Shown here piece by piece: positions 50,071 to 57,156 of a stretch of 64,000 bases of DNA (its first letter is position 1; each line of letters opens with the position of its first letter). The stretch lies in contig NZ_CP058908.1 of the NCBI RefSeq assembly GCF_021432765.1, forward strand, positions 2,442,001 to 2,506,000, given 5' to 3'. This DNA is from Pseudomonas phenolilytica (GTDB taxonomy: Bacteria > Pseudomonadota > Gammaproteobacteria > Pseudomonadales > Pseudomonadaceae). Position numbers and translations under genes: made by a program. Under the pieces are notes generated by a model, which saw nothing but the letters and a program-made list of their open reading frames with translations, was not told the origin of the DNA and made no database searches.

Positions 50071-50492
50071 ACGAGCAACGCAACCTCAATACGCCATACG
50101 AACCGCTGCACACCGAACAGGACACCTCCGTCGGCGGCCTGCTGCGCCAACTGACCCGCGAGGTGCCCTCACTGTTCACCAAGGAACTGGCGCTGGCCAA
50201 GGCCGAACTGAGTGAATCGCTTCGCGCCACCAAGGCAGGCGCCGCCAGCGTGGCGACCGGAGGCGCGGTGCTGCTCGCTGGGTTCATCATTCTGTTGCTG
50301 GCGGCGGTGTATTTCCTCGCCACGATGATGGAGCCCTACCTGGCGGCACTGATCGTCGGCGGGGTGGTGGTGGTCATCGGCCTGATCATGGTCTCGGCTG
50401 GCAAGAAGAAGTTCGAGGCCTCGTCGCTCAAGCCCGACCGCACCCTCCATTCCATCCAGAAGGATAAAGAAGCCGTCAGGGGGCATGCATGA
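50067..50492 (+). CDS. YqjE-like phage-holin family membrane protein
   Basis: The protein has 141 residues. It starts by overlap with the previous gene and overlaps the next by four bases. LLRQLTREVPSLFTKELALAK is the conserved N-terminal helix. Two membrane segments follow (AVLLAGFIILLLAAVYFLAT and AALIVGGVVVVIGLIMVSA) and then a charged tail. It belongs to the Holin-X/YqjE-type family, which in proteobacteria is found with YqjD and is not a phage holin in function. It is expected in the inner membrane. Confidence 0.78.
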   Translation: MNEQRNLNTPYEPLHTEQDTSVGGLLRQLTREVPSLFTKELALAKAELSESLRATKAGAASVATGGAVLLAGFIILLLAAVYFLATMMEPYLAALIVGGVVVVIGLIMVSAGKKKFEASSLKPDRTLHSIQKDKEAVRGHA

Positions 50493-51256
50493 TGAGCACG
50501 CACAACCAGATCGACGTAGAAGCGCAGAAGGACCCGGACACCCTCGAACGGGAAATCGACCAGCAGCGCGCCGAGATCGGCAACATCGTCCATGCGCTGG
50601 AAAGCAAGCTGTCGCCCGGCCAGATGATCGACACCGCGCTCGGTTACGCCAAGGGCGGTGGGGGTGAATTCCTGCACAACCTCAGCGATACGCTGAAGGC
50701 CAATCCGGTGCCGACGGTATTGACCTCGGTCGGCCTGCTCTGGCTGATGGCGGGCCAGAATCGCCGCCCGGATTACCAGGCCGCCAGCGGCCCGTCCGCT
50801 ACCGACAAACTCGCTGCCAAGGCCTCTAACCTGAAGCAGCAGGGCGTCGGCATGAAGGACCGCGCCAGCCAGCTCGGACACAGCGTATCGCACTCGCTGG
50901 GCGATGCACGCAGCCGTGTCGGCGAATCCGGCCGGCATGCCGCCGACAGCCTCAAGCACACGGCGGCGCGCGCTCGCGGCGGTTTTTCGCAACTGCTTGA
51001 CGAGCAGCCGTTGGCCGTCGGCGCGATGGGCATCGCCCTTGGTGCGCTGCTCGCCGCCACGATGCCGCCGACCCGTCGCGAAGACGAGCTGATGGGCGAG
51101 ACCAGCGACAGGTTGACCGGCAAACTGCGCGACAAGGCGCGGGCGGGCTATGCCCAGGCGAGCGAAATGGGCAGGGAGGTGGCGGATGAGGTGGTCGGCA
51201 AGGTCAAACAGGACATCCACCACGACCCGAGCCGTCCCGCCTCCGGCCCGCATTGA
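50489..51256 (+). CDS. DUF3618 membrane protein
   Basis: The protein has 255 residues. DPDTLEREIDQQRAEIGNIV followed by ALESKLSPGQMIDTALGYAKG is the DUF3618 signature. Two hydrophobic stretches (PVPTVLTSVGLLWLMAG and PLAVGAMGIALGALLAATM) flank an Ala/Ser/Lys-rich amphipathic region. It completes the YqjD-YqjE-DUF3618 operon, genes overlapping by four bases each. The unit is probably induced in stationary phase or envelope stress. It ends 26 bp before the tRNA promoter. Confidence 0.8.
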   Translation: MMSTHNQIDVEAQKDPDTLEREIDQQRAEIGNIVHALESKLSPGQMIDTALGYAKGGGGEFLHNLSDTLKANPVPTVLTSVGLLWLMAGQNRRPDYQAASGPSATDKLAAKASNLKQQGVGMKDRASQLGHSVSHSLGDARSRVGESGRHAADSLKHTAARARGGFSQLLDEQPLAVGAMGIALGALLAATMPPTRREDELMGETSDRLTGKLRDKARAGYAQASEMGREVADEVVGKVKQDIHHDPSRPASGPH

Positions 51257-51282
51257 GGTGGCAAAGAAGTTATCGGTCGGGC

Positions 51283-51311
51283 TTGAGTCCGACCGCATAA
51301 CCCCCGATAAT
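51283..51311 (+). promoter_or_regulatory. Promoter of the tRNA-Thr gene
   Basis: The -35 element TTGAGT (51283-51288) and -10 element GATAAT (51306-51311) are separated by 17 bp, 12 bp before the mature tRNA. A GC-rich run between -10 and the start resembles a stringent discriminator. Confidence 0.6.
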
Positions 51312-51323
51312 CCGCCGCCTGGC

Positions 51324-51399
51324 GCCGGTGTAGCTCAGTAGGTAGAGCAGCGCATTCGTAATGCGAAGGTCGCAGGTTCGACTCCTGTCTCCGGCACCA
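51324..51399 (+). tRNA. tRNA-Thr (anticodon CGT)
   Basis: This 76-nt cloverleaf has the CCA encoded. The acceptor stem is GCCGGTG / CTCCGGC (with one G-T), the D arm GCTC...GAGC, and the anticodon loop TTCGTAA gives CGT for threonine. The T arm is GCAGG TTCGACT CCTGT. It closely resembles E. coli thrW (a known phage attachment tRNA). The mobile element is inserted at its 3' half; the left copy is intact. Confidence 0.95.
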
Positions 51400-51405
51400 A
51401 TGAAA
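51354..51405 (+). repeat. attL: 52-bp direct repeat (tRNA-Thr 3' end)
   Basis: This is an exact copy of 59267-59318. It covers the tRNA from within the anticodon arm through the CCA, plus six bases (ATGAAA) beyond. The element lies between the two copies, so integration kept a functional tRNA at the left. Confidence 0.92.
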
Positions 51406-51407
51406 TC

Positions 51408-51434
51408 AAAGGGTTAGCTTCGGCTAGCCCTTTT
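51408..51434 (+). terminator. Rho-independent terminator after tRNA-Thr (supplied by the element)
   Basis: The 11-bp stem AAAGGGTTAGC / GCTAGCCCTTT (one G-T pair) has a TTCG tetraloop and a T tail. It is different in sequence from the host terminator at 59322-59349 but equivalent in position, so the element carries a replacement terminator. Confidence 0.85.
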
Positions 51435-51474
51435 GTTTTGGGCTGGTGTCCCACAAGTGTCCCTTTCTTGTCCC

Positions 51475-52071
51475 CTAGCGGATCGCTTGACCGATACAGC
51501 GTTGGAAGATATTGGTCATCGCCTGATAGTCACAGGTTACCGCGTCGATGTTTGCTTGGATCCACTCGCCCTCATCGACCTGCCACCAGCTGATCTCGTA
51601 GCCGGCGTTCACAATGATGTGATCAAACAGGATCCGCTGCGCGCGTCCGTTTCCTTCCCGGAAAGGGTGGACCATATTCAAATCGCCATAGAGTTCAGCG
51701 ACGGCGGAGACCAACTGTTGCCGTGACATCCCTTCATACCAGTTGGCCGCCTCCAATTGTCTGAAGAGCTTCGTAGCCTCCGGCCCGATTCGGGTGACGT
51801 TGCAGAAGTGCGTACCGCCCTTCGATATGTCCACGGTACGTAGTTCTCCCGCCCATTCGTAAACATCTTCGAAGAGAGTGCGGTGGATCCGTTGCAGATA
51901 GGTGAGATCGTAGGGAGGAAGGGCGAAGTCTATTGAGCCTGCAGCGATTTCGGAAAGCGTGCGCTCAGCATCGTGAAGCGCTTGGTCATCGGTCAGGTCC
52001 AGGCGGTTGCGTAGAACCGTGGTGCCTGGATAGCAGAGAGGATCCTGACCGACACCGTACTTATCGAGCAT
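51475..52071 (-). CDS. Fic-domain AMP-transferase (toxin of a Fic/YhfG pair)
   Basis: The protein has 198 residues from ATG 52071. The Fic motif HPFREGNGRAQR (consensus HxFx(D/E)GNGRxxR) is intact near residue 135, with the preceding MVHP and flap region (GGTHFCNVTRIGPEA). FicT-class toxins AMPylate host proteins such as gyrase/topoisomerase IV. It lacks its own inhibitory helix, so the partner antitoxin immediately upstream is expected to control it. Codon use is ordinary for the genome. Confidence 0.9.
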   Translation of the reverse strand: MLDKYGVGQDPLCYPGTTVLRNRLDLTDDQALHDAERTLSEIAAGSIDFALPPYDLTYLQRIHRTLFEDVYEWAGELRTVDISKGGTHFCNVTRIGPEATKLFRQLEAANWYEGMSRQQLVSAVAELYGDLNMVHPFREGNGRAQRILFDHIIVNAGYEISWWQVDEGEWIQANIDAVTCDYQAMTNIFQRCIGQAIR

Positions 52072-52241
52072 CAGGCCTGCCGAGCGCGCAAGGCTCTCAG
52101 GGCAGCTTCGCGAGTTGGGAGTTTGCGTTTAGCGTCAGCTGGTGTGGTATCGAAGCCCTCCAGGCGCAGGCTGGCGGCATAGTTCGATTGGCGGACCTTC
52201 GCGTAGTAGGCCTTCTTCTCTTCCAAGGTCAGATCGGGCAT
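52071..52241 (-). CDS. YhfG/VbhA-like antitoxin of the Fic toxin
   Basis: This 56-residue protein starts at ATG 52241 (MPDLTLEEKKAYYAKVRQSN). It matches YhfG-type antitoxins: a helix followed by SLRLEG, which fits the Fic-inhibitory motif (S/T)xxxE(G/N). Its stop overlaps the fic start by one base (TGATG), the usual coupling of these pairs. A minus-strand TATAAT lies at 52271-52276. Confidence 0.82.
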   Translation of the reverse strand: MPDLTLEEKKAYYAKVRQSNYAASLRLEGFDTTPADAKRKLPTREAALRALRARQA

Positions 52242-52291
52242 AGCAAAACCTCGTTCGCGGTGTGCGGGTCATTATAGCGGAATAGCGGATG

Positions 52292-53290
52292 CTAATTCGC
52301 AGCGTCTTGCCGGTCCTTCTGGCCGAGCAACGCCAGCGGCGAATGACTGAGAACAGTCGCGAAGTGATCCGGCGCTAGGTGCGAGTACCGCATCGTCATC
52401 TTGATATCGCCGTGGCCCAGGATTCGTTGCAGCGTGAGGATGTTGCCGCCCTGCATCATGTAGTGGCTGGCAAAGGTGTGCCGCAGAATGTGGGTCAGCT
52501 GGCCGGGTGTGTGCAAACCGGTGCGTTCGTAGGCTTTGCGGAACGCCGATCGACAGGAGCTGAACAGCCGGCCCGATCCTGGGTAGCCACGCTCAAGCAT
52601 CAGCTCCACCAGATCATCCGGCACGGGGATGGTCCGCACGCGGCCATTCTTCGTCCTGGCGAAGCGGACTTGCCCGTTCAGCAGCTGGCTACGGGTGATC
52701 GACTCCGCTTCATCCCATCGAGCACCAGTAGCCAGACAGAGCTTGGCGACGGGCAGGGTGTGGCTATTGGTCGACGCGGCGCATTCATCCAGTACCAACC
52801 GGCATTCGTCCAAGGTGAGATAGGTCAGCTCGGTTTCATCGACGCGCAGTTGCCGCAGCTTGGCGACCGGGTTGGCTTCATGCCAGACGCCCAGGCGGAT
52901 CAGCTCGTTGAACACGGCTTTCAGGTAGCGATGTTCATGGTTCACCGTTGCCGGGGTGCAGCTCTTGAGGCGTTCGGCCCGATAGCGGCTGAAATCCAGA
53001 GCGGTAAAGCTGGAGGCAATCGGGTTGCCCAAGGCTTCGACTATCGCCAGGGTGCGCCCGTAGCGCTTCTGATCCTTGAGCGTCGCGCCATGCAGTTCGT
53101 ACCAGACCTGCACCAGATCGGCGAGGCGTTCGCCCGGGTCGCGGCCACGGTGGCTGTACTCCCGGCGCATATCGACTACCCAGCGTTCAGCCTCGCTCTT
53201 GGTGCGGAAGCCACGCTTGCGCTTGCGGATGCCGGCTGTTCTATCCAGCCAGAAATCCACGTCCCAGCCGGTTGGTCCCTTGGTGATCAA
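52292..53290 (-). CDS. Tyrosine-type site-specific integrase
   Basis: The protein has 332 residues, starting at TTG 53290 inside the stop of the replication gene (TTGA, four-base overlap). An N-terminal phage-integrase DNA-binding region (DVDFWLDRTAGIRKRKRGF) and a core-binding SAM-like domain lead to the catalytic domain. Conserved residues visible: Arg in GARWDEAESI, HILRHTFASH (H-x-x-R), LGHGDIKMTMRYSHL (H...Tyr nucleophile). It integrates the element at tRNA-Thr. The order rep then int matches Pf4 PA0727-PA0728. Confidence 0.92.
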   Translation of the reverse strand: MITKGPTGWDVDFWLDRTAGIRKRKRGFRTKSEAERWVVDMRREYSHRGRDPGERLADLVQVWYELHGATLKDQKRYGRTLAIVEALGNPIASSFTALDFSRYRAERLKSCTPATVNHEHRYLKAVFNELIRLGVWHEANPVAKLRQLRVDETELTYLTLDECRLVLDECAASTNSHTLPVAKLCLATGARWDEAESITRSQLLNGQVRFARTKNGRVRTIPVPDDLVELMLERGYPGSGRLFSSCRSAFRKAYERTGLHTPGQLTHILRHTFASHYMMQGGNILTLQRILGHGDIKMTMRYSHLAPDHFATVLSHSPLALLGQKDRQDAAN

Positions 53291-54567
53291 ACAGCACGCC
53301 CCCAGCGAACGTGGCGCTCCTCGAGCAGTGCCTTGATGTGCTTGTACAGGTCACGCTCGGTCATTTCCTTGGCGGCGTAGTGGTCACGGATCACCGGCCA
53401 GCAGTCCCATTGCTGCAGCGTCTCAAACGCCTTTTTTGCGCCCACCCGCTCCCTTGCCAGCAGGCTTACGAAGTTTCCCAGGAACAGCTCCACGTTCTTG
53501 CCGGAGAAGCCTCGAGAGGTCTTGTAGTAGCGCTTGTATTCGGTGTCATCCACCAGCGAATCCACGGCCACATCCACCCGCACATCATCGCGCATCAGTG
53601 TCCAGATCGGCTCGTAGTAACCAGGGCGAGCAATGAGCTTGAATTGGCGCAGGCCGTAGCGCCACAGGCCGTCCAGATGGGCCGAAAAGGCGGCGAAGGA
53701 GTCCGTGTCGATGGCTTCCCCGGTCTTGACGTCAATCGAGCCGCTGGCGAATTGCTGGATAACCGAGTGGTGGTAGCGCAGCTCGACCCGCCACACGTCC
53801 TGGGTTGGATCGTAGTTGTCCGGATCAGCCGCATCGAACGAATCCCGACGCCGCCAGACGCTTTCCCAGAAGTCGAGCTTGTCCGTCGCGCGGGCCTGTT
53901 CGGTCTTGTTGTAGATACAGAGTTGAACGCCACCGGCCGAGCCGAACATGGACGTTTCCCCGCGCCCGTAGACGCTGGACTTGGTGGCCCACTCCACCTG
54001 GCTGATGCCCGAGATATCCCGGTGCGTTCTGGCCCGGCAATGCAGACGTGCCACCAGATCGACCGGAGGCTTCCAGCCTTGCAGGTCCAGGGCGAGGTGG
54101 ACGGCACACTGGTTGCGCTCCCGGTTGGTCATCACCGCAGCGGGGTAGTAGTCCATCCGCTCTTGCAGCCGTTCCGGCGACAGCGCGTCGATCGCGTGCG
54201 GTGATACCTCGATTTTCAGGTGCGGCCCGATGTGCTCCAGCTTCGCGTTGAAGTTCTTGATGAGCAGGATGAAGCCCAGGTCTGCGTTCTGCAGCTTGTA
54301 CTGGTAGCCCGAGTCCCGGCCCACACGGCCCGAGTGCCAGATCTCCCCGGCAAACTCGACCATCGCGCCCGGCTTCTCGAACAGCGCCATGATTTCCGGG
54401 CGGATCAGCCCGCGATACAGCTGGCGGACCGTATCGACGCCGCAGCGCAGCAGGCGAACGCCTGTCAGGTCCTTGAAGCCCGTATAGCCAATGTCCAGAA
54501 ACAGCCGGCCGTTGCTGCTTTCCTCGCCGGTGGTTCGATCAACGCGGATGAAATCTTTAACTTGCAT
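53287..54567 (-). CDS. Pf-phage-like replication initiation protein (Rep_trans type)
   Basis: The protein has 426 residues from ATG 54567. It has the replication initiation factor fold (PF02486-like): LHCRARTHRDISGIS, SSVYGRGETSMFGSAGG and CIYNKTEQARATDKLDFWES, where the Tyr of YNKTEQ is the probable nicking tyrosine. YKRYYKTSRGFSGKNVEL and KKAFETLQQWDCWPVIRD complete the C-terminal part. It resembles the initiator of Pf phages and would start rolling-circle replication. A 7-bp inverted repeat lies at 54616-54638, just upstream. Confidence 0.85.
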   Translation of the reverse strand: MQVKDFIRVDRTTGEESSNGRLFLDIGYTGFKDLTGVRLLRCGVDTVRQLYRGLIRPEIMALFEKPGAMVEFAGEIWHSGRVGRDSGYQYKLQNADLGFILLIKNFNAKLEHIGPHLKIEVSPHAIDALSPERLQERMDYYPAAVMTNRERNQCAVHLALDLQGWKPPVDLVARLHCRARTHRDISGISQVEWATKSSVYGRGETSMFGSAGGVQLCIYNKTEQARATDKLDFWESVWRRRDSFDAADPDNYDPTQDVWRVELRYHHSVIQQFASGSIDVKTGEAIDTDSFAAFSAHLDGLWRYGLRQFKLIARPGYYEPIWTLMRDDVRVDVAVDSLVDDTEYKRYYKTSRGFSGKNVELFLGNFVSLLARERVGAKKAFETLQQWDCWPVIRDHYAAKEMTERDLYKHIKALLEERHVRWGRAV

Positions 54568-54615
54568 CGGTTTTACCTTTATTGAGCTTTTGCCACTGAA
54601 CCCACAACTGGTTAT

Positions 54616-54638
54616 CTGACGTGTTACAGGGACGTCAG
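54616..54638. repeat. Inverted repeat upstream of the replication gene
   Basis: Arms CTGACGT (54616-54622) and ACGTCAG (54632-54638) are perfect and are separated by nine bases. The IR lies about 50 bp before the rep start and could be a regulator or Rep site. Confidence 0.5.
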
Positions 54639-54937
54639 CGGGGCGGCGCGCGCACGCCGGCACAGGCGACGCGCTCGCTACGCTCGGCGTAGAACTGTGC
54701 TGCCGTGCGCGCGCTCATTAGCTGCCATGCAGTAACGGCGTCGATGAAGAACTCGATTGGGTCATCCAGGCAGGGTTGATCCTGGGTGAATGGCGGGAGG
54801 TAGGAACGGTCGGGTGGCGGCGTGCCGGCAAGGGCAATGCAGAGCACGAGGCTGGCCAGCCCGAGAAGCAGGTGCGGAAGGCAAAGATAGGCGCGGCGCG
54901 CGAGAACTAATAACACCAAGGGCGCTGCCCTTGTCAT
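54635..54937 (-). CDS. Short possible membrane protein ORF
   Basis: The protein has 100 residues from ATG 54937. It has a long hydrophobic stretch (LCLPHLLLGLASLVLCIALAG) and a Pro-rich segment. The frame extends to 55012, but that start crosses the 54961-54995 hairpin. There is no strong ribosome site. It could be a small membrane protein of the element (a candidate for a coat-like protein) or a chance ORF. Confidence 0.35.
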   Translation of the reverse strand: MTRAAPLVLLVLARRAYLCLPHLLLGLASLVLCIALAGTPPPDRSYLPPFTQDQPCLDDPIEFFIDAVTAWQLMSARTAAQFYAERSERVACAGVRAPPR

Positions 54938-54960
54938 CCCGCTCTTGCCGCCGAGGGCTC

Positions 54961-54995
54961 GGGAGCGTGGGGTGGAAAAGCTACCCCACACTCCC
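54961..54995. repeat. Long hairpin, candidate element origin
   Basis: Arms GGGAGCGTGGGGT (54961-54973) and ACCCCACACTCCC (54983-54995) pair over 13 positions with one mismatch and a nine-base loop. No T tract follows, so it is less likely a terminator. It sits between the 55025 gene and rep. Confidence 0.55.
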
Positions 54996-55024
54996 AGCGA
55001 TAGGCTGTTCATGGTCGTGCAGGG

Positions 55025-55414
55025 TCAAGGGTGCGCTGCGCCCGTGCTTCCGTTCGCCGGAACGGTGAAGCTGTTCCGACGAGCCGGGAGCGCGGCCCTT
55101 GACCTTGCAGAGTTGGGAAGGGCGATACGGCCCAGTACGTTGCCGGAACTGTGCCGGTCGCGGTGCCGCATCACCCTGATCGTGCGAATGTCCGAAAAGA
55201 ACACTTCGTTCGGGTAAGGGGCATCCCGGTTCATATCGAAGGTCAGGAAATACCCGTGGTCGTACACGCCTTCCATCGGCACCACCATGCCGACGATGTG
55301 CAGGCACTGCCAGTAGGATTCCGGCTCATCGTCCCAGTGCAGTTCAACCAGAACGGTCTGGCCGATGAAGTCCTGGGCGGTGGAGGCATCCACAACGGCG
55401 TGCTGGCTAGTCAT
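55025..55414 (-). CDS. Element-encoded hypothetical protein
   Basis: The protein has 129 residues from ATG 55414. It opens [20 protein letters not shown] and contains [20 protein letters not shown] and [17 protein letters not shown]. The first ~85 residues are beta-rich and acidic and the remainder is Arg/Ala-rich. No function is recognised. It overlaps the next upstream gene by eight bases, the same overlap as between that gene and its paralog, so three genes form a coupled string. Confidence 0.65.
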   Translation of the reverse strand: MTSQHAVVDASTAQDFIGQTVLVELHWDDEPESYWQCLHIVGMVVPMEGVYDHGYFLTFDMNRDAPYPNEVFFSDIRTIRVMRHRDRHSSGNVLGRIALPNSARSRAALPARRNSFTVPANGSTGAAHP

Positions 55415-55661
55415 GGCTGTAATCCCCCGCGGCGAAGCTCTCCTTGCCGCTGAGCAGGTCGGCCCGCAGCTTGCCCACGTTCACCATGCGGAAGTCCGAG
55501 AAGGTGACGCTGGGTAGCGTGCCGTTCTCTACCCACTCGGTGACTTCCTCCACCGGAATGCCACTGGCCGAGGCGAAGGTCACGATGCTGCACAGGTTGC
55601 TGATGGCCGCGCCCAGGGGCACAACATTGCTGCCGGTTTGGTCTGCGTTCGGCTTACTCAT
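55407..55661 (-). CDS. MerR/Xis-like small protein, copy 2
   Basis: The protein has 84 residues. GIPVEEVTEWVENGTLPSV is a MerR-type helix-turn-helix arm, followed by MVNVGKLRADLLSGKESFA and ending AGDYSHD. It is paralogous to the neighbour at 55654-55932 (GVSVDTVIAWMQSGTIPSV, VVNLAQIRTDLAKGK, QGDYTDE). It overlaps both flanking genes by eight bases. Family members are excisionases and regulators of Pf-like phages. Confidence 0.75.
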   Translation of the reverse strand: MSKPNADQTGSNVVPLGAAISNLCSIVTFASASGIPVEEVTEWVENGTLPSVTFSDFRMVNVGKLRADLLSGKESFAAGDYSHD

Positions 55662-55932
55662 CGGTGTAGTCTCCCTGGGCGAAGATGGTTTTGCCCTTTG
55701 CCAGATCGGTACGAATCTGGGCGAGGTTGACCACGCGAGGCCGGCCCATTTTTACGCTGGGGATGGTGCCGCTCTGCATCCAGGCAATTACGGTATCGAC
55801 ACTTACGCCAAGCATCGCCCCGTAGACCTCCTTGCTGCACATGAGGGCGTTACGGCAATCGAGATAGATCACTCGCTTGCCGTCCAGATCAAAACTCACG
55901 TCGAATGGTGGTTCGTTTAGGTGCGTAGTCAT
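55654..55932 (-). CDS. MerR/Xis-like small protein, copy 1
   Basis: The protein has 92 residues. The helix-turn-helix is YGAMLGVSVDTVIAWMQSG, with TIPSVKMGRPRVVNLAQIRT and KTIFAQGDYTDE. It is the first gene of the leftward operon; its promoter must lie in 55933-56069 together with the two palindromic operators. It probably controls excision or the lytic/lysogenic decision, comparable to XisF of Pf4. Confidence 0.78.
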   Translation of the reverse strand: MTTHLNEPPFDVSFDLDGKRVIYLDCRNALMCSKEVYGAMLGVSVDTVIAWMQSGTIPSVKMGRPRVVNLAQIRTDLAKGKTIFAQGDYTDE

Positions 55933-55988
55933 CGCCTATCCCTGCCTCTGAAATGCTCATAAACTGTGGTTAATGGGTGTTTCGAGCT

Positions 55989-56003
55989 GTGGAAATATTC
56001 CAC
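55989..56003. promoter_or_regulatory. Palindromic operator GTGGAA-N3-TTCCAC, copy 1
   Basis: This 15-bp near-perfect palindrome (central ATA) lies in the divergent promoter region 55933-56069, 57 bases before the leftward gene start. An identical half-site pair is at 56037-56051. Confidence 0.7.
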
Positions 56004-56036
56004 TGGCGGAGGAACTATAACACTGCGACGATAGTC

Positions 56037-56051
56037 GTGGAATAATTCCAC
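56037..56051. promoter_or_regulatory. Palindromic operator GTGGAA-N3-TTCCAC, copy 2
   Basis: This is the second copy (central TAA), 48 bp from the first and 19 bases before the rightward start at 56070. Sharing of half-sites and position between divergent genes suggests one repressor controls both directions. Confidence 0.7.
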
Positions 56052-56069
56052 AGAGAGTTTTTAGAAGAA

Positions 56070-56348
56070 ATGGAGCTAACTCAAGACAGAGTTAGAGCGC
56101 TTGTGCATATGTTGGGGCATAAGGCCGTATCCCAGGCGACTGGGATCAAAGAAGAACGGCTGAAGACCATCAGGTACAAAACTGATGCGAACGTTCGGAC
56201 GATTGAGCTGGACATGATCGCGCACGCTTATCAGCAATACAGCTTGTGGTTGAGAACAGGCGAGATAGATCTAGCCAAAGGCCAAATCAGTCCGGCGTAC
56301 GCCGAAGCGGACCTAAAGTTGGAAGGACAAAACGCGGGCAGCAAATAA
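56070..56348 (+). CDS. Small putative repressor of the element
   Basis: The protein has 92 residues from ATG 56070. HKAVSQATGIKEERLKTIRY reads as a helix-turn-helix, followed by NVRTIELDMIAHAYQQYSLW. It is divergent from the Xis-like operon with two GTGGAA-N3-TTCCAC operators between them, the position of a Pf4r-type immunity repressor. It is small, like the C repressors of filamentous phages. The recognition function is inferred. Confidence 0.65.
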   Translation: MELTQDRVRALVHMLGHKAVSQATGIKEERLKTIRYKTDANVRTIELDMIAHAYQQYSLWLRTGEIDLAKGQISPAYAEADLKLEGQNAGSK

Positions 56349-56377
56349 CAGCCGAAGCGGCCCGGCGATGGTTCAGC
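56344..56377 (+). repeat. Imperfect 33-bp direct repeat, copy 1
   Basis: Starts AATAACAGCCGAAGCGGCCC and is about 85% identical to 57001-57033. It overlaps the end of the repressor gene. The two copies bracket the 56406-56969 gene. Confidence 0.55.
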
Positions 56378-56405
56378 CGAACGACATGATTCCAGGGAGA
56401 AGGGC

Positions 56406-56969
56406 ATGGGAAACATCATCGACATGGCAAGCTTCGAGCATCTCCGCAGGTCAAACACGGATGACCGCTACACATGCCCGAAGACCAACGTAACGTTCCC
56501 CTATATCTACAAAGTGCTAGTGCCTGAGGGCGAGCTGGTAGACGAGGTGCCGGTCTTCGTCGGCACCTACAGCACCGAATACCGGCTCAAAGAGCCATCA
56601 AACCTAGAGCAACTTCCAGACTTTCCCCCTCTGATCGTAACCAAGATCAGCACACTCGATGCTGACGCCGAAATCTATCTCGACGTTATCCACTTCACCA
56701 ATAAAGAAAGAGCGATTGGCTTCAGGCAGGCATGTGCCCATCTAGGGATAGAGCCAGAATCTGTTCGTGGATGTGAGAATGATCAAGGTGTTTTCATTCT
56801 ACTGCGAAGAGATAAACCCTCAAGGAAACAGGGGCACATAATCTATCGGAGCAGCAAGCTTCAACACTTTGATCAGTTAGGCGCCGAGATTGAATGTGAC
56901 TATGTCGCTGCATTCAATGATCGCGGAGTTATCGTGCCGCTCGCTGATATCGAAGACATTGTGGAGTAG
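56406..56969 (+). CDS. Unknown cargo protein
   Basis: The protein has 187 residues from ATG 56406 with GGGAGAAGGG upstream. It opens MGNIIDMASFEHLRRSNTDD and contains VFVGTYSTEYRLKEPSNL, LPDFPPLIVTKISTLDADAE and GVFILLRRDKPSRKQG. No signal, membrane segment or known domain is recognised. It has lower GC than the host and is flanked by a 33-bp repeat, suggesting separate acquisition. It could be a defence or regulatory protein; nothing more can be said. Confidence 0.7.
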   Translation: MGNIIDMASFEHLRRSNTDDRYTCPKTNVTFPYIYKVLVPEGELVDEVPVFVGTYSTEYRLKEPSNLEQLPDFPPLIVTKISTLDADAEIYLDVIHFTNKERAIGFRQACAHLGIEPESVRGCENDQGVFILLRRDKPSRKQGHIIYRSSKLQHFDQLGAEIECDYVAAFNDRGVIVPLADIEDIVE

Positions 56970-57000
56970 CTGGTAAAGGATGGCGAGACAGAAAGAAGAA

Positions 57001-57033
57001 AATAACGGCGGAAGCGGCCCAGGATGGTTCGGC
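57001..57033 (+). repeat. Imperfect 33-bp direct repeat, copy 2
   Basis: Starts AATAACGGCGGAAGCGGCCC. It lies after the 56406-56969 gene, before the AT-rich leader of the next gene. Confidence 0.55.
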
Positions 57034-57156
57034 AAATAATGAAAGCTTAAAGATGTTAAGAATATATTGTTTGCAAGTCGAAGCTGATATGCGCGATCTT
57101 CGTATATTTCAACCGTTTTTGTTTATTAAGTTTGATTCGGAAGGGGAGGGGTAAGG

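Noticed and set aside
50067..50492. Phage holin as evidence of a prophage
   Set aside because: The family name is historical; the protein belongs to the chromosomal YqjD-YqjE-DUF3618 operon and lies outside the 52-bp repeats.
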